Shown one piece after another: positions 17,425-27,512 of a DNA stretch of 64,000 nt. The stretch covers positions 17,610 through 81,609 of the forward strand of contig WRCN01000008.1 of the NCBI GenBank assembly GCA_009783885.1, read 5' to 3'. Made by a program: the position numbers and the translations under genes. The stretch's first letter is position 1; each line of letters begins with the position of its first letter. The notes under the pieces are model-generated. The model was not told the origin of the DNA, did not search any database, and worked only from the letters and a program-made list of their open reading frames with translations. Source of the DNA: Bacteroidales bacterium. Its GTDB lineage: Bacteria; Bacteroidota; Bacteroidia; Bacteroidales; P3.

Positions 17425-17628
17425 TTACGCTAATTGCTCAGCAAGTTCGCGTTTTTTCAATTCGGTTAATAAGCGGGCAACAGTTTTTCTGTTTTCGCCG
17501 ATTTTTCTAGGGTTATCCAAGGGAGAGATGGCGTGATTCAACTTCAATTTGGTGAGGTTGTTTCTTTCTTCCGCCAAGCGTTCCTTGATTTCTGGAGTTG
17601 ATAACTCTCTTACTACTTCTGCTTTCAT
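17425..17628 (-). CDS. rpmC: Ribosomal protein L29
   Basis: 67 aa helical hairpin at the exit tunnel, docking site for trigger factor. ERNNLTKLKLNHAISPLDNP and KIGENRKTVARLLTELKKRE are typical. Between rplP and rpsQ; a GC-rich palindrome (17648-17671) separates it from rplP. Confidence 0.95.
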   Translation of the reverse strand: MKAEVVRELSTPEIKERLAEERNNLTKLKLNHAISPLDNPRKIGENRKTVARLLTELKKRELAEQLA

Positions 17629-17647
17629 TTTTTTTGTTTTATTTTAT

Positions 17648-17671
17648 CGGGCGGGCAGACCCCGCCCCTAC
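17648..17671. repeat. GC-rich palindromic unit (rplP-rpmC spacer)
   Basis: CGGGCGGGcagaCCCCGCCC then ctac; a single hairpin of the dispersed family. Confidence 0.75.
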
Positions 17672-17679
17672 AAAGGGTA

Positions 17680-18102
17680 TTATTCAGCTATGTAATCGCG
17701 TCTTACGATAAACTTGGTTAAGATTGGCAATTTTTGTGCTCCTAAACGCATGGCTTCTCTTGCTACTTCTTCCGAAACGCCTTCGGCTTCAAACATAATA
17801 CATCCCGGTTTTACGCGAGCTACAAAATATTCCGGAGCACCTTTACCTTTACCCATACGTACTTCGTTTGGTTTTTTGGTGATGGGTTTATCCGGAAAAA
17901 TACGAATCCACATTTGTCCTTCACGTTTCATATAACGTGTGATGGCTTGACGAGCAGCTTCAATTTGACGTCCTGTGATCAAGGTCGTTTCCAAGGCTTT
18001 TAAGCCAAACGAGCCAAAGGCGATTTCAGCACCACGTTTGGTGTTGCCTTTCATTTTGCCTTTCTGCTGTTTTCTGAACTTGGTTTTTTTAGGTTGTAAC
18101 AT
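17680..18102 (-). CDS. rplP: Ribosomal protein L16
   Basis: 140 aa. Organises the A-site region of the 50S subunit. [59 protein letters not shown] and [16 protein letters not shown] are diagnostic. Between rpsC and rpmC. Confidence 0.97.
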   Translation of the reverse strand: MLQPKKTKFRKQQKGKMKGNTKRGAEIAFGSFGLKALETTLITGRQIEAARQAITRYMKREGQMWIRIFPDKPITKKPNEVRMGKGKGAPEYFVARVKPGCIMFEAEGVSEEVAREAMRLGAQKLPILTKFIVRRDYIAE

Positions 18103-18128
18103 TTGGTATGTCTTTTGCTTATTTGATT

Positions 18129-18160
18129 AGTGAATAAGTGAATAGTGAATAAGTGAATAG
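18129..18160. repeat. Tandem gaataagtgaatagt units
   Basis: The 15-bp unit gaataagtgaatagt occurs twice in direct tandem in the rpsC-rplP spacer, followed by a partly complementary stretch (cttattacttatttac). Confidence 0.7.
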
Positions 18161-18202
18161 TTACCTTTTATCTTATTACTTATTTACTTTTTCCCTTTTA
18201 TC

Positions 18203-19006
18203 TTATTTATCTGATGTTGTTCTTCTACGCTCTCCACCGCCACGACGTTCGCCACCACCTCTGCGTTCTCCACCTTCACGACGCTCTCCTCCTCTACGCT
18301 CGCCACCACCTCTACGTTCACCGCCACCTGCAGCAGGTTTATCGGTACTGATTCCGCTGAATGCAGGAACGATGTCGCGTTTTCCGTAAACGATGCCTTT
18401 ACAAATCCACACTTTTATGCCCAAACGACCGTAAGTGGTGTGAGCTTCTGCTAAAGCATAGTCAATGTCTGCACGCAACGTGTGTAATGGTGTACGACCT
18501 TCTTTGAAGTGCTCAGTACGTGCCATTTCAGCACCACCCAAACGACCTGAGATTTGTACTTTGATCCCTTCTGCACCCATACGCATTGCCGATGAAATCG
18601 CCGTTTTGATCGCTTTACGATATGATACGCGACCCTCCAACTGACGAGCAACCGATGCTGCTGTGAGCAATGCGTCCAATTCCGGACGTTTCACTTCGGA
18701 AATGTTGATTTGAATCTCTTTTTGAGTGATTTTTTTCAACTCTTCTTTGAGTTTATCGACTTCAGAACCGGCTTTACCAATAATCATACCCGGACGAGCC
18801 GCATGAATTGTAACGGTTACGAGTTTCAACGTGCGCTCGATATTCACTTTTGCAATACCGGCTTTCGTCAAACGTGCGTTAACATATTTACGAATTTTGT
18901 CGTCTTCAACCAATTTAGTTTCGAAGCGTTTTCCGCCAAACCAATTGGAGTCCCATCCGCGGATGATACCTACTCTGTTACCTATCGGGTTTGTTTTAGT
19001 TCCCAT
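18203..19006 (-). CDS. rpsC: Ribosomal protein S3 with RGG-like tail
   Basis: 267 aa. Small-subunit protein at the mRNA entry channel. KH-domain block [58 protein letters not shown] and [13 protein letters not shown] identify it. After about residue 222 the protein continues with a repetitive Gly/Glu/Arg tail of GGERRGG units, about 40 residues, followed by TTSDK. RGG-like tails bind RNA in other proteins; here it is an addition to a core of usual size. Between rplV and rplP. Confidence 0.97.
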   Translation of the reverse strand: MGTKTNPIGNRVGIIRGWDSNWFGGKRFETKLVEDDKIRKYVNARLTKAGIAKVNIERTLKLVTVTIHAARPGMIIGKAGSEVDKLKEELKKITQKEIQINISEVKRPELDALLTAASVARQLEGRVSYRKAIKTAISSAMRMGAEGIKVQISGRLGGAEMARTEHFKEGRTPLHTLRADIDYALAEAHTTYGRLGIKVWICKGIVYGKRDIVPAFSGISTDKPAAGGGERRGGGERRGGERREGGERRGGGERRGGGERRRTTSDK

Positions 19007-19018
19007 GAATATTGATAA

Positions 19019-19468
19019 TTAATTTTCTGATTCTGTTGATTCTACTTCTGTTGTTTCTACCGCTTTCAATTGTTCGGCACGGCTTCCCAAAATGAGAGTG
19101 ATGTGGTTCGAACGTTTGCGAATGCGATAACCGCGACCTTGCGGAGCCGGACGAAGACGTTTAAGCATAGTACCGCCGTCAACGAACAATTCTTTGATGT
19201 AAAGTTGTGCGTCTTCCATGCGAGCACCTTCGTTTTTAATCTGCCAGTTGGCGATAGCTGAACGTAACAATTTGTGCATTTTCGGGGCTGCCTCGCGACG
19301 GCTGAATTGCAGGATATTCAAGGCTTTTTCTACATCTAAGCCACGAATTAAATCTGCTGTTAAGCGCGTTTTTCGGGGTGAAGTCGGATTGTCCACCAAT
19401 TTGGCAACATACGTTGTCTTTTTGGCTTCTTTGCGGGCTTCGGCGCTATTGTGTTTTCTTGATCCCAT
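19019..19468 (-). CDS. rplV: Ribosomal protein L22
   Basis: 149 aa, somewhat long because of short N- and C-terminal additions. Lines the exit tunnel; the beta-hairpin is the macrolide and stalling sensor. [40 protein letters not shown] and [20 protein letters not shown] are diagnostic. Between rpsS and rpsC; the spacer to rpsS holds a palindromic repeat. Confidence 0.96.
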   Translation of the reverse strand: MGSRKHNSAEARKEAKKTTYVAKLVDNPTSPRKTRLTADLIRGLDVEKALNILQFSRREAAPKMHKLLRSAIANWQIKNEGARMEDAQLYIKELFVDGGTMLKRLRPAPQGRGYRIRKRSNHITLILGSRAEQLKAVETTEVESTESEN

Positions 19469-19492
19469 AATATTTTTTATTTGTTGGGGCGG

Positions 19493-19542
19493 GGTTTGCC
19501 CGCCCTATTTGCTTTCGGGCGCGCAGACCGCGCCTCTACACG
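19493..19542. repeat. Palindromic repeat, double-hairpin type (rpsS-rplV spacer)
   Basis: GGGCGGGgtttgCCCGCCC, then GGGCGCGcagaCCGCGCC, ending tctacacg. Confidence 0.85.
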
Positions 19543-19547
19543 TTATA

Positions 19548-19826
19548 TTATTTTTTACCTTTGTCTTTATTACCGGCATGTCCGCGGAAAATGCGGGTTG
19601 GTGCGAATTCTCCCAATTTGTGTCCGACCATATTTTCTGTGATGAAAACAGGAATGAATTTGTTTCCGTTGTGAACGGCAATAGTTTGTCCAACGAAATC
19701 CGGAGAAATCATCGAAGCACGCGACCATGTTTTGATGGTTACTTTCTTTTTGCTTTCCTGCGCTGCGAGAACTTTTTTCTCGAGGCTATGATGGATATAA
19801 GGACCTTTTTTTAATGAACGACTCAT
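19548..19826 (-). CDS. rpsS: Ribosomal protein S19
   Basis: 92 aa. Small-subunit head protein next to S13. [59 protein letters not shown] and [14 protein letters not shown] are typical. Follows rplB by 6 bp. Confidence 0.97.
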   Translation of the reverse strand: MSRSLKKGPYIHHSLEKKVLAAQESKKKVTIKTWSRASMISPDFVGQTIAVHNGNKFIPVFITENMVGHKLGEFAPTRIFRGHAGNKDKGKK

Positions 19827-19832
19827 AGCGGA

Positions 19833-20657
19833 TTATTTTTTACGTCTTTCGATGATGAATTGATTGGATTGATTTTTGTTTCGGCGAGTTTTATAGCCTT
19901 TTGCAGGGATACCTTTGCGTGAGCGTGGGTGTCCTCCGGTTGCACGACCTTCACCACCTCCCATCGGGTGATCCACAGGATTCATAACTACACCACGAAC
20001 TCTCGGACGACGACCCAACCAGCGTGAACGACCGGCTTTTCCGGAAACTTCCAATTGGTGGTCAATATTCGATGTAACACCGATTACCGCTTTACAAGCC
20101 TGCAACATTTTGCGCATTTCACCGGAAGGCAATTTGATAATCGCATATTTATCCTCACGGCTCATTAATTGAGCATTCGTTCCCGCACTGCGAGCCATTT
20201 TCGCGCCTTGTCCAGGACGCAACTCAATGCTGTGAATGATAGTACCGAGCGGAATTTCACTCATAAATAAAGCATTTCCTACATCAGGTGTAGCGCCTTG
20301 TCCACTCATTAATTTTTGTCCCACTTTCAAACCGTTAGGTGCGATGATGTAACGTTTTTCTCCATCAGCATAAACTAACAAAGCGATACGTGCCGTACGG
20401 TTCGGATCGTATTCGATAGTTGTAACTGTTGCAGGGATTCCGTCTTTATCACGCTTGAAGTCAATAATACGGTAACGTTGTTTATGACCGCCACCCATGT
20501 AGCGCATAGTCATCTTACCTCTACTGTTTCTTCCTCCCGATTTTCTGGCGGGCGCCAATAAGCTTTTCTCCGGCGTTGAAGTTGTAATCTCTTCGAACGT
20601 GCTCGCCAACTTCGTGCGTTGACCCGGGGTTGTTGGTTTGAATTTCTTTAAAGCCAT
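19833..20657 (-). CDS. rplB: Ribosomal protein L2
   Basis: 274 aa, normal length. Core 23S-binding protein near the peptidyl transferase centre. [20 protein letters not shown], the SLRPGQ-like [39 protein letters not shown] (with the conserved His) and the basic C-terminus identify it. Between rplW and rpsS. Confidence 0.98.
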   Translation of the reverse strand: MALKKFKPTTPGQRTKLASTFEEITTSTPEKSLLAPARKSGGRNSRGKMTMRYMGGGHKQRYRIIDFKRDKDGIPATVTTIEYDPNRTARIALLVYADGEKRYIIAPNGLKVGQKLMSGQGATPDVGNALFMSEIPLGTIIHSIELRPGQGAKMARSAGTNAQLMSREDKYAIIKLPSGEMRKMLQACKAVIGVTSNIDHQLEVSGKAGRSRWLGRRPRVRGVVMNPVDHPMGGGEGRATGGHPRSRKGIPAKGYKTRRNKNQSNQFIIERRKK

Positions 20658-20662
20658 CTCTA

Positions 20663-20953
20663 TTAAATGTTGCTATAAAAATCAATATTTTCTCCTTCTG
20701 CCAAAGTAACAATTGCTTTTTTGAAAGCATCTGTACGGCCTTTGACGAATCCTGCTTTTGTGTAGCGAGATTTGGTTTTGCCGGCATAGCTGATCGTATT
20801 TACATCAGCCACTTTTACATTATAGAAATCTTCTATTGCCTTTTTGATTTCTACCTTGTTCGCCTTTTTATCTACGATAAATCCGACACGATTCAGCTTC
20901 TCTGTGAGATGCGTCATCTTCTCGGTTACCATTGGTTTTAAGATTATGCTCAT
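20663..20953 (-). CDS. rplW: Ribosomal protein L23
   Basis: 96 aa. Exit-tunnel rim protein, docking site of trigger factor and [43 protein letters not shown] and [14 protein letters not shown] match L23. Between rplD and rplB. Confidence 0.96.
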   Translation of the reverse strand: MSIILKPMVTEKMTHLTEKLNRVGFIVDKKANKVEIKKAIEDFYNVKVADVNTISYAGKTKSRYTKAGFVKGRTDAFKKAIVTLAEGENIDFYSNI

Positions 20954-20985
20954 TTTTGGACTATTTTTTGAGTCTTTGTAACTAA

Positions 20986-21618
20986 TTAATTTTCAGCGTA
21001 AAATTCATTCAAGGCATCTATTGCTTCCTCCATAAACAGCAGATTGTTTGCGTTCATAATATCATAAGTATTTAAATCACTGATATTTACAACTTTGATC
21101 TGCGGCAAATTTCGGGACGACAAAGATACGAAAATATTTTGGTCTTTCAAAATCAAAAGTGATTTTTTTTCAAAAATATTTAAATTTGTCATAATTTCCA
21201 CCATTTTCTTGGTCTTTGGCGCTTCGAACGAAAAGTTTTCAACCACCATTAGACCATCTTTTTGCGCTTTATAAGTCAATGCTGATTTTCTGGCTAAGCG
21301 TTTCAGTTTTTTGTTCAACTTGAAACGATAGTCGCGAGGTTGCGGCCCAAAAACACGTCCACCACCACGCAATAGCGGCGATTTTATACTTCCGAAACGT
21401 GCACCGCCACCGCCTTTCTGCTTGCGAAGTTTGCGCGTAGAACCGGTAATTTCCCCCTTTTCTTTGGATTTATGTGTACCTTGACGTTGGTTAGCCAAAT
21501 ACTGTTTTACATCCAAGTAAATGGCATGGTCGTTAGGCTCAATACCAACAATTGCATCGCTGAGGGTAACCTTTTTTGCGGTTTCTTTGCCCTCAATGTT
21601 TAATACTTTTAACTCCAT
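20986..21618 (-). CDS. rplD: Ribosomal protein L4
   Basis: 210 aa. Lines the exit tunnel; in some bacteria it autoregulates the S10 operon. [20 protein letters not shown], the long basic loop [20 protein letters not shown], then [20 protein letters not shown] are diagnostic. Its start overlaps the end of rplC by 10 bp, suggesting coupling. Confidence 0.97.
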   Translation of the reverse strand: MELKVLNIEGKETAKKVTLSDAIVGIEPNDHAIYLDVKQYLANQRQGTHKSKEKGEITGSTRKLRKQKGGGGARFGSIKSPLLRGGGRVFGPQPRDYRFKLNKKLKRLARKSALTYKAQKDGLMVVENFSFEAPKTKKMVEIMTNLNIFEKKSLLILKDQNIFVSLSSRNLPQIKVVNISDLNTYDIMNANNLLFMEEAIDALNEFYAEN

Positions 21619-22238
21619 CTTTCTAATTTTAAATATGAACCTTTAGGACCGGGAACCGAGCCTTTTACGAGAACGAGATTTTTCTCCGGTACGAGTTTAA
21701 CAATCTGCAGGTTGATCATTTTTCGGTGTTGGTTACCGGTTTGACCCGCCATTTTTATCCCTTTGAACACGCGCGACGGATACGACGACGCACCAATAGA
21801 ACCCGGTGCACGCACACGGTCATGCTGACCATGCGAAGTAGGTCCAACACCACTGAATCCATGACGTTTTACAACGCCTTGAAATCCTTTTCCTTTTGTG
21901 AAACCTGCCACGTCGATATATTCGCCTTCTACGAATATGTCAACGCCAACAGTTTCGCCTTGCGATTTGCGAGTGTCTTCTTTGAAGCGATTAAACTCCA
22001 TCGAAATCTTTTTCGGAGTGGTGTTCGCTTTTGCAAAGTGCCCTTTGAGCGCTTTTGGCGTATTTTTTTCACTTTTTTCTTCAAAAGATAATTGAAGAGC
22101 TTCGTAGCCATCAACATCTTTCGATTTTACTTGTGTGACAACACAAGGACCAGCCTGAATCACAGTGCACGGCACATTCTTGCCGGAGGCATCCCAGATA
22201 CTAGTCATTCCGATTTTTTTTCCAATTAATCCGGACAT
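21609..22238 (-). CDS. rplC: Ribosomal protein L3
   Basis: 209 aa. Assembly initiator of the 50S subunit, reaching towards the peptidyl transferase centre. [20 protein letters not shown], then [40 protein letters not shown] and [15 protein letters not shown] are diagnostic. Between rpsJ and rplD. Confidence 0.98.
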   Translation of the reverse strand: MSGLIGKKIGMTSIWDASGKNVPCTVIQAGPCVVTQVKSKDVDGYEALQLSFEEKSEKNTPKALKGHFAKANTTPKKISMEFNRFKEDTRKSQGETVGVDIFVEGEYIDVAGFTKGKGFQGVVKRHGFSGVGPTSHGQHDRVRAPGSIGASSYPSRVFKGIKMAGQTGNQHRKMINLQIVKLVPEKNLVLVKGSVPGPKGSYLKLERWS

Positions 22239-22274
22239 TTTTATTCTTGTTTAGTTGTTTAATTTCTTTTTTTG

Positions 22275-22350
22275 GTTGGGCGGGCGTTTCGACTACGCTC
22301 AACGACCGCGATGTGGTTGCGGTGGCTGAGCGGAGTCGAAGCCACCGTTG
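22275..22350. repeat. Dispersed imperfect palindrome (rpsJ-rplC spacer)
   Basis: Contains gggcgggcgtttcgactacg, then ctcaacgaccg, then tggctgagcggagtcgaagc and cac. Same family as 47521-47577 between trigger factor and clpP. Confidence 0.8.
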
Positions 22351-22357
22351 AATTTTA

Positions 22358-22663
22358 TCAGACTTTGATTTCTACCTCTACGCCGCTTGGCAATTCGAGT
22401 TTCATCAAAGCGTCGATGGTTTTGGAACTGCTGCTGTAGATGTCGATCAGACGCTTGTAGGCAGACATTTCGAATTGTTCACGCGCTTTTTTGTTAACGA
22501 ATGTCGAACGGTTTACGGTGAAGATTTTTTTGTCGGTAGGCAATGGGATTGGTCCACTGATTACGGCTCCCGTTGATTTTACGGTTTTTACAATTTTTTC
22601 AGCAGATTTATCTACCAAGTTGAAATCGTAGGATTTGAGTTTGATTCTGATTCTTTGGCTCAT
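22358..22663 (-). CDS. rpsJ: Ribosomal protein S10
   Basis: 101 aa from [14 protein letters not shown] (22663). Small-subunit protein and, as NusE, part of transcription antitermination. [20 protein letters not shown], then [17 protein letters not shown] are typical. An in-frame ATG ten codons earlier was rejected because those codons lie in a palindromic repeat. Confidence 0.97.
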   Translation of the reverse strand: MSQRIRIKLKSYDFNLVDKSAEKIVKTVKSTGAVISGPIPLPTDKKIFTVNRSTFVNKKAREQFEMSAYKRLIDIYSSSSKTIDALMKLELPSGVEVEIKV

Positions 22664-22680
22664 AATCGTTTTTTTTGGTT

Positions 22681-22727
22681 CCACAGGTTTCACCTGTGGT
22701 TAATGTTATGTGACCCCTTCAGGGTCA
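22681..22727. repeat. Two small palindromes (fusA-rpsJ spacer)
   Basis: CCACAGGtttcACCTGTGG (22681-22699) and TGACCCcttcaGGGTCA (22711-22727). Another pair of the dispersed palindromic type. Confidence 0.75.
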
Positions 22728-22737
22728 TAGAGGATTT

Positions 22738-24825
22738 TTATTTATTTGCGTTTTTAATTATTTCTTCGGCTATATTTTTAGGTGTTTCGGCATGGTAGGC
22801 ATATTCCATGGTGGAACTTGCACGTCCGGAAGTGATAGTACGTAATGAGGTTACATAACCAAACATTTCTGCCAATGGCACTTTTGCTCTTACAGTTTGC
22901 CCGCCGAATTTTGCATCTACCCCTTCGAGAACACCGCGACGACGGTTCAAATCACCTGTCACATCGCCAACATTTGCATCCGGTGTTTCAACTTCAACTT
23001 GCATAATCGGCTCAAGAAGGATAGATTTCGCTTTACGCGCGGCTTCTCTAAAACCAATTTTTGCACAAAGTTCAAACGATAATGCATCGGAGTCAACTGC
23101 ATGAAAACTTCCGTCAATAATACGAACTTTGAAGCCTTCGAGCGGATAACCTGCCAACACACCATTATCTAAACAAGATTTGAAACCTTTTTCAATTGCC
23201 GGCATATATTCTTTTGGAATGTTACCACCTTTAACTTCATTCGTAAATTGAAGTCCTTTAACACCTTCGTCGTTCGGTGCGATTTCAAATATAATATCGG
23301 CAAATTTACCACGACCACCGGTTTGTTTTTTGTAAACTTCGCGATGTTCAATCGTAGCCGTAAGTGCTTCCTTGTAAGCCACCTGCGGACGTCCTTGGTT
23401 GCATTCCACCTTGAATTCGCGTTTCATACGGTCAAGCAACACATCCAAGTGTAATTCGCCCATACCGCTGATAATGGTTTGGCCTGAGTTTTCGTCGGTC
23501 TTAACCGTAAACGTCGGATCTTCTTCTGCTAATTTAATCAAAGCAGCAGTCATTTTATCAACGTCAACTTGCGTCAACGGTTCTACGGAAATCGAGATTA
23601 CAGGATCCGGAAAACTCATGGATTCAAGAATAATCGGATGATTTTCATCGCAAAGCGTATTTCCGGTTTTGATTTCTTTGAAACCCACGGCAGCACCGAT
23701 GTCTCCGGCTTCAATAAATTCGATCGGATTTTGTTTATTCGAATGCATTTGCATAATGCGCGAAATGCGTTCCTTTTTTCCTGATGATGCGTTCAATACG
23801 TATGAACCTGCGTCCAAACGACCGGAATACACACGGAAAAACGCAATGCGTCCCACAAACGGGTCTGTTGCGATTTTGAATGCTAATGCAGAGAACGGCT
23901 CTTTCGGATCTGGTTTGCGAATTTCTTCGAGATCGGTTTTCGGGTTGATCCCTTTCACGGCTTCAATATCCAACGGGCTTGGCAAATAGCGCATTACTCC
24001 ATCTAACAACCGTTGAACGCCTTTATTTTTGAACGCAGAACCACACATCACCGGAGTGATTTTCATTTCGATCGTTGCTCTACGAATCATTTGAATCACC
24101 TCATCTTCGGTAATGGATTCAGGATCTTCAAAAAATTTCTCCATCAACTCATCGTTTTCTTCGGCTGCACCTTCGAATAATTTTGCACGAAATTCGGCCG
24201 TAACTTCTTTCAAATCGTCAGGAATGGGGATTTCCATCATCGTCAAGCCCCTATCTTCCTCATTCCAAACAAAGGCCTTGTTGGCAATCAAATCTACCAC
24301 ACCTTTAAACGATTCTTCTTGTCCGATTGGAATTTGTAAAGGAATCGGATTTGCACCGAGTTTCTCTTTGATTTGATTCATCACGTTGAAAAAATCAGCG
24401 CCAACGCGATCCATTTTATTCACAAACGCAATACGCGGCACTTGATACTTATTCGCTTGACGCCAAACTGTTTCAGACTGCGGCTGAACGCCACCTACTG
24501 CACAAAACAGTGCCACAGCACCATCCAAAACACGCAACGAACGTTCTACCTCAACCGTAAAATCTACGTGTCCAGGCGTATCAATCAAGTTCACTTTATA
24601 CTCTTGGCCATCATACTCCCAAAACACAGTCGTTGCGGCCGATGTAATCGTAATTCCGCGCTCTTGCTCTTGCGCCATCCAGTCCATGGTTGCAGAACCG
24701 TCGTGCGTTTCGCCGAGTTTATGACTTTTACCGGTATAAAACAAGATCCGCTCCGACGTGGTTGTTTTTCCTGCGTCGATGTGGGCCATGATGCCGATGT
24801 TTCTTGTATATTTTAGGTCTGCCAT
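22738..24825 (-). CDS. fusA: Elongation factor G
   Basis: 695 aa from [20 protein letters not shown] (24825). GTPase driving translocation. G1 [10 protein letters not shown]2 [12 protein letters not shown]3 DTPGH, G4 NKMD and G5 CGSAFKNKG motifs are present, and domains II-V follow at full length. A longer reading from 24930 would translate the 28-bp palindrome at 24861-24888 and was rejected. Lies between rpsG and rpsJ as in the str operon; no tuf follows. Confidence 0.97.
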   Translation of the reverse strand: MADLKYTRNIGIMAHIDAGKTTTSERILFYTGKSHKLGETHDGSATMDWMAQEQERGITITSAATTVFWEYDGQEYKVNLIDTPGHVDFTVEVERSLRVLDGAVALFCAVGGVQPQSETVWRQANKYQVPRIAFVNKMDRVGADFFNVMNQIKEKLGANPIPLQIPIGQEESFKGVVDLIANKAFVWNEEDRGLTMMEIPIPDDLKEVTAEFRAKLFEGAAEENDELMEKFFEDPESITEDEVIQMIRRATIEMKITPVMCGSAFKNKGVQRLLDGVMRYLPSPLDIEAVKGINPKTDLEEIRKPDPKEPFSALAFKIATDPFVGRIAFFRVYSGRLDAGSYVLNASSGKKERISRIMQMHSNKQNPIEFIEAGDIGAAVGFKEIKTGNTLCDENHPIILESMSFPDPVISISVEPLTQVDVDKMTAALIKLAEEDPTFTVKTDENSGQTIISGMGELHLDVLLDRMKREFKVECNQGRPQVAYKEALTATIEHREVYKKQTGGRGKFADIIFEIAPNDEGVKGLQFTNEVKGGNIPKEYMPAIEKGFKSCLDNGVLAGYPLEGFKVRIIDGSFHAVDSDALSFELCAKIGFREAARKAKSILLEPIMQVEVETPDANVGDVTGDLNRRRGVLEGVDAKFGGQTVRAKVPLAEMFGYVTSLRTITSGRASSTMEYAYHAETPKNIAEEIIKNANK

Positions 24826-24860
24826 TTTTTTTGTTGGCGTTTTTTGATTTTGATTGTGTT

Positions 24861-24888
24861 GTAGAGACGCACGGCCGTGCGTCTCTAC
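24861..24888. repeat. Perfect 28-bp palindrome (rpsG-fusA spacer)
   Basis: Half-site GTAGAGACGCACGG followed by its exact reverse complement. Same type as 14437-14456. Confidence 0.9.
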
Positions 24889-24949
24889 GATTGTGTAAAA
24901 AAAAACAGAATGCAAACGACTGTGTGTCATTCACATTCTATTTTTATGT

Positions 24950-25414
24950 TTATCTGAAATGTGCAAACGCTTTGTTTGCTTCCGCCATACGGTGAGTGTC
25001 TTCTTTTTTCTTGAATGCAGCGCCTTCTTCTTTATAAGCAGCCATGATTTCGCCGGCTAATTTCATAGCCATAGATTTTTCGTTGCGCTTACGTGAGTAG
25101 CCGATCAAGTGCTTCATACCGATGGATTGTTTACGTTCGGGGCGGATTTCCGTAGGAATTTGGAAGTTTGCACCACCGATACGACGACTTTTTACCTCTA
25201 CCGAAGGCGTTACATTTGCCAACGCTTTTTTCCATATTTCAAGTCCGTCTTCTTTAGTTTTTTCAGAAACGATGTCAATTGCATCATAGAAAATTTGGTG
25301 TGCCAAATTTTTCTTTCCCTTCAACATGATGTTGTTGATGAACTTGGTTACCACAGGATCGCCGAATTTCGGGTCGGGTAAAATAATCCGTTTTTTTGGT
25401 TTTGATTTTCTCAT
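24950..25414 (-). CDS. rpsG: Ribosomal protein S7
   Basis: 154 aa. Assembly initiator of the 30S head, contacting E-site t[23 protein letters not shown], then [20 protein letters not shown] and the C-terminal [19 protein letters not shown] are diagnostic. Between rpsL and fusA. Confidence 0.97.
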   Translation of the reverse strand: MRKSKPKKRIILPDPKFGDPVVTKFINNIMLKGKKNLAHQIFYDAIDIVSEKTKEDGLEIWKKALANVTPSVEVKSRRIGGANFQIPTEIRPERKQSIGMKHLIGYSRKRNEKSMAMKLAGEIMAAYKEEGAAFKKKEDTHRMAEANKAFAHFR

Positions 25415-25527
25415 TTTTCTTCAATAAATTGGTTTTTACAGAGGCACATCTATATTATTGTGCGTGTTGATTTATTTACTCATGGAATTTTTGGGTGACA
25501 ATTTCGTCATCATCGGGTTTTGTCATT

Positions 25528-25552
25528 GGGCAGGTGTGAAACCTGCCCCTAC
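25528..25552. repeat. GGGCAGGT palindromic unit (rpsL-rpsG spacer)
   Basis: GGGCAGGTgtgaAACCTGCCC then ctac. Same unit type as 38315-38343. Confidence 0.8.
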
Positions 25553-25575
25553 ATTACCCTACCCGGGTCCATGTT

Positions 25576-25956
25576 TTATTTTTTTGCTTTTGGGCGTTTT
25601 GTTCCGTATTTGGATCGACGTTGGTTGCGACCGTTCACACCAGATGTATCCAATGCACCACGAATGATGTGATAACGAACACCCGGAAGGTCTTTCACAC
25701 GACCGCCGCGGATCATCACAATAGAGTGCTCTTGCAAGTTGTGGCCTTCGCCGGGAATGTAAGCATTCACTTCTTTCTGGTTAGTCAAACGAACACGTGC
25801 AACTTTGCGCATTGCAGAGTTAGGTTTTTTAGGCGTTGTGGTGTACACGCGTACACAAACCCCGCGTCGTTGCGGGCAAGAATCCAATGCAGGCGACTTA
25901 CTTTTGTCAGTAAGTTTGGTGCGACCTTTGCGAACTAATTGTTGAATTGTTGGCAT
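25576..25956 (-). CDS. rpsL: Ribosomal protein S12
   Basis: 126 aa. Decoding-centre protein. [20 protein letters not shown] and the [20 protein letters not shown] block are intact; the Lys residues where streptomycin resistance mutations occur (PKKPNSA and GRVKDLPG contexts) are the wild-type residues. First gene of the supercluster, behind a clear promoter. Confidence 0.98.
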   Translation of the reverse strand: MPTIQQLVRKGRTKLTDKSKSPALDSCPQRRGVCVRVYTTTPKKPNSAMRKVARVRLTNQKEVNAYIPGEGHNLQEHSIVMIRGGRVKDLPGVRYHIIRGALDTSGVNGRNQRRSKYGTKRPKAKK

Positions 25957-26004
25957 TTTATTGATTTAGTTTGTTTTTCTTCAGTTTTTTCTAAAATAGG
26001 GGTG

Positions 26005-26012
26005 CAAAGTTA
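26005..26012 (-). promoter_or_regulatory. Promoter of the ribosomal supercluster (TAACTTTG)
   Basis: The minus strand reads TTCGTAACTTTGCACCCC upstream of rpsL, with TTG elements at the expected distance. It is divergent from the yjjG promoter at 26069. Confidence 0.85.
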
Positions 26013-26068
26013 CGAATTTTTTTTCAATTAACAAAATATTTTTGATATTTTTTTTCGTTTTTTCTTTG

Positions 26069-26076
26069 TATCTTTG
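26069..26076 (+). promoter_or_regulatory. Promoter box TATCTTTG for yjjG
   Basis: Places transcription start near 26083, so translation must start at the ATG 26116 rather than the upstream in-frame codon at 26074. Confidence 0.85.
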
Positions 26077-26115
26077 CAAACTGAAGCACAAAGTACGAGC
26101 TCCACAAAGTTAATT

Positions 26116-26805
26116 ATGGCGAAATATATAAACCTTTTTTTCGATTTGGATCGGACGCTTTGGGATTTTGATCAAAACAATCGGAATAGTCTATTCGAAA
26201 CCTATCATCAGTTTGATTTTGATATGGATTTCGAAACTTTTTTTTCGATGTATAAAGCCATTAACAAAATGTTGTGGGACGCCTACGGACGTGGGGAAAT
26301 TAAGAAAGAACTCCTACACGTTAATCGGTTTTATTTAACCTTCAAAGCGCTAAAAATCGACAATTTACTTATGGCTACCGAATTTGCGGAAGTTTATTCG
26401 CAGAATATTGAGAAGCATAATATTTTAATGCCGCATGCCAAAGAGATTTTGGAGTTTTTGAAGCCGAATTTCAAACTTTATATTGTTACAAATGGTTTCA
26501 AAGAATTTCAACATCGAAAACTCCGAAATTCAGGAACAGAGCCCTTCTTCGACGGTATATTTATTTCCGAAACTATTGGTTATCACAAACCGCACCTTGC
26601 TTTTTTCGAGCATGTTTTGAAAATAACCGGTGCAAAAAAAGACGATAGTTTGATTATCGGTGATGATATGAGAGCCGATATTCAAGGTGCAAAAAACGCC
26701 GGAATTGCTTGTGTTTTGTATAATCCTACAAACGAAAACGACCTTGTGCCGGATTACCGAATTGGTTCGTTGTTGGAATTGAAGGGGGTTTTGAATTGTC
26801 TGTGA
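26116..26805 (+). CDS. yjjG: HAD-family pyrimidine nucleotidase, YjjG-like
   Basis: 229 aa. Predicted 5'-nucleotidase that dephosphorylates (non-canonical) pyrimidine monophosphates. HAD motif I FFDLDRTLWDFD contains the nucleophile and acid Asp; motif II is LYIVTNG; motif III Lys is in GYHKPHLAFFE; motif IV is IIGDDMRADI. The YjjG signature KIKKELL-like GEIKKELLHVNRF is present. Start chosen from the promoter position. A bidirectional terminator follows. Confidence 0.85.
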   Translation: MAKYINLFFDLDRTLWDFDQNNRNSLFETYHQFDFDMDFETFFSMYKAINKMLWDAYGRGEIKKELLHVNRFYLTFKALKIDNLLMATEFAEVYSQNIEKHNILMPHAKEILEFLKPNFKLYIVTNGFKEFQHRKLRNSGTEPFFDGIFISETIGYHKPHLAFFEHVLKITGAKKDDSLIIGDDMRADIQGAKNAGIACVLYNPTNENDLVPDYRIGSLLELKGVLNCL

Positions 26806-26833
26806 TGTCTAAAAGTGTTTCAACGTGGAGGTA

Positions 26834-26880
26834 TAAAAAAAACAAGCACTCACGATTGTTTTCGCAAGTGCTTGTTTTTT
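26834..26880. terminator. Bidirectional terminator between yjjG and tRNA-Pro
   Basis: aaacaagcact ... agtgcttgttt stem with A-run on one side and T-run on the other; serves both the plus-strand yjjG and the minus-strand tRNA. Confidence 0.8.
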
Positions 26881-26882
26881 AG

Positions 26883-26956
26883 TCGGGATGGCCAGATTCG
26901 AACTGACGACCGCGCGCCCCCCAGACGCGAATTCTACCGGGCTGAACTACATCCCG
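26883..26956 (-). tRNA. tRNA-Pro(GGG)
   Basis: 74 nt. Acceptor arm CGGGATG/CATCCCG, D arm with GTTC AGCCCGGTAGA, anticodon stem CGCGT/GCGCG with 7-nt loop CTGGGGG (anticodon GGG), and TTCGAAT in the T loop. CCA is not encoded. It stands alone on the minus strand and is followed by the terminator at 26834-26880. Confidence 0.93.
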
Positions 26957-27019
26957 AAAATAAAAAAAGGAGTGCAAAGATACGATTTTTTTTGCACTCC
27001 TACAAATTTTTGAGAAAAA

Positions 27020-27355
27020 TTATCGCTTCTGTGCGGCTTTTTTATGAGCACAACTGGAACTGCAACCGGATTTTTTCTCTCCAGATGCTGCTTTTTGGCA
27101 ACCTTCTTTTTTCTCTCCACCAGCTGCTTTTGGGCAACCATCTTTTTTCTCGGCATGAGCACAAGATTTATTGCCTTCCGATTTGTGAGCACACTTTTGA
27201 GCACAGCCTTTATGTTCTTTCGAACCTTCTGCTTTTGCAGTTTTTGCAGCTCTTTCATTTTTTGCTTTAGCTCGGCTTTCGGATCTTTTTGGCTCTTGTG
27301 CCATTACAGCAAATGTGAACATTGCAACAGTTGCAAATACAAATAATTTTTTCAT
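27020..27355 (-). CDS. Secreted Cys/His/Lys-rich small protein
   Basis: 111 aa. N-terminal signal peptide MKKLFVFATVAMFTFAVMAQ, then a low-complexity region of Lys, Ala, Glu and Ser with regularly spaced Cys and His: HKGCAQKCAHK, KSCAHAEKKDGCPKAAGGEK, EGCQKAASGEKKSGCSSSC and AHKK. The KKxGCxKAA unit recurs about every 13 residues. Cys and His spacing suggests metal binding in the periplasm or at the surface, but I know no named family. It stands alone, downstream of korC and upstream of the tRNA. Confidence 0.65.
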   Translation of the reverse strand: MKKLFVFATVAMFTFAVMAQEPKRSESRAKAKNERAAKTAKAEGSKEHKGCAQKCAHKSEGNKSCAHAEKKDGCPKAAGGEKKEGCQKAASGEKKSGCSSSCAHKKAAQKR

Positions 27356-27512
27356 AATGTTTACTTTTTTGGTTAATAGTTGTTTTTGGGTTTCTTCCTT
27401 TTGACATTTAAAAACACAAAAGGTTTAATTGAGATAAAAAAATAAAATATAATGTAAAGGTTAGACATGATTGCCAAGCGAAGTCGAAGCATGCCTCGTC
27501 CCTACGAATCGA

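Noticed and set aside
22738..24930. Longer fusA, rplR (14485), rpsJ (22693) and korC (28094) starts
   Set aside because: The extra N-terminal codons lie in palindromic repeats or spacers and do not match the protein families.
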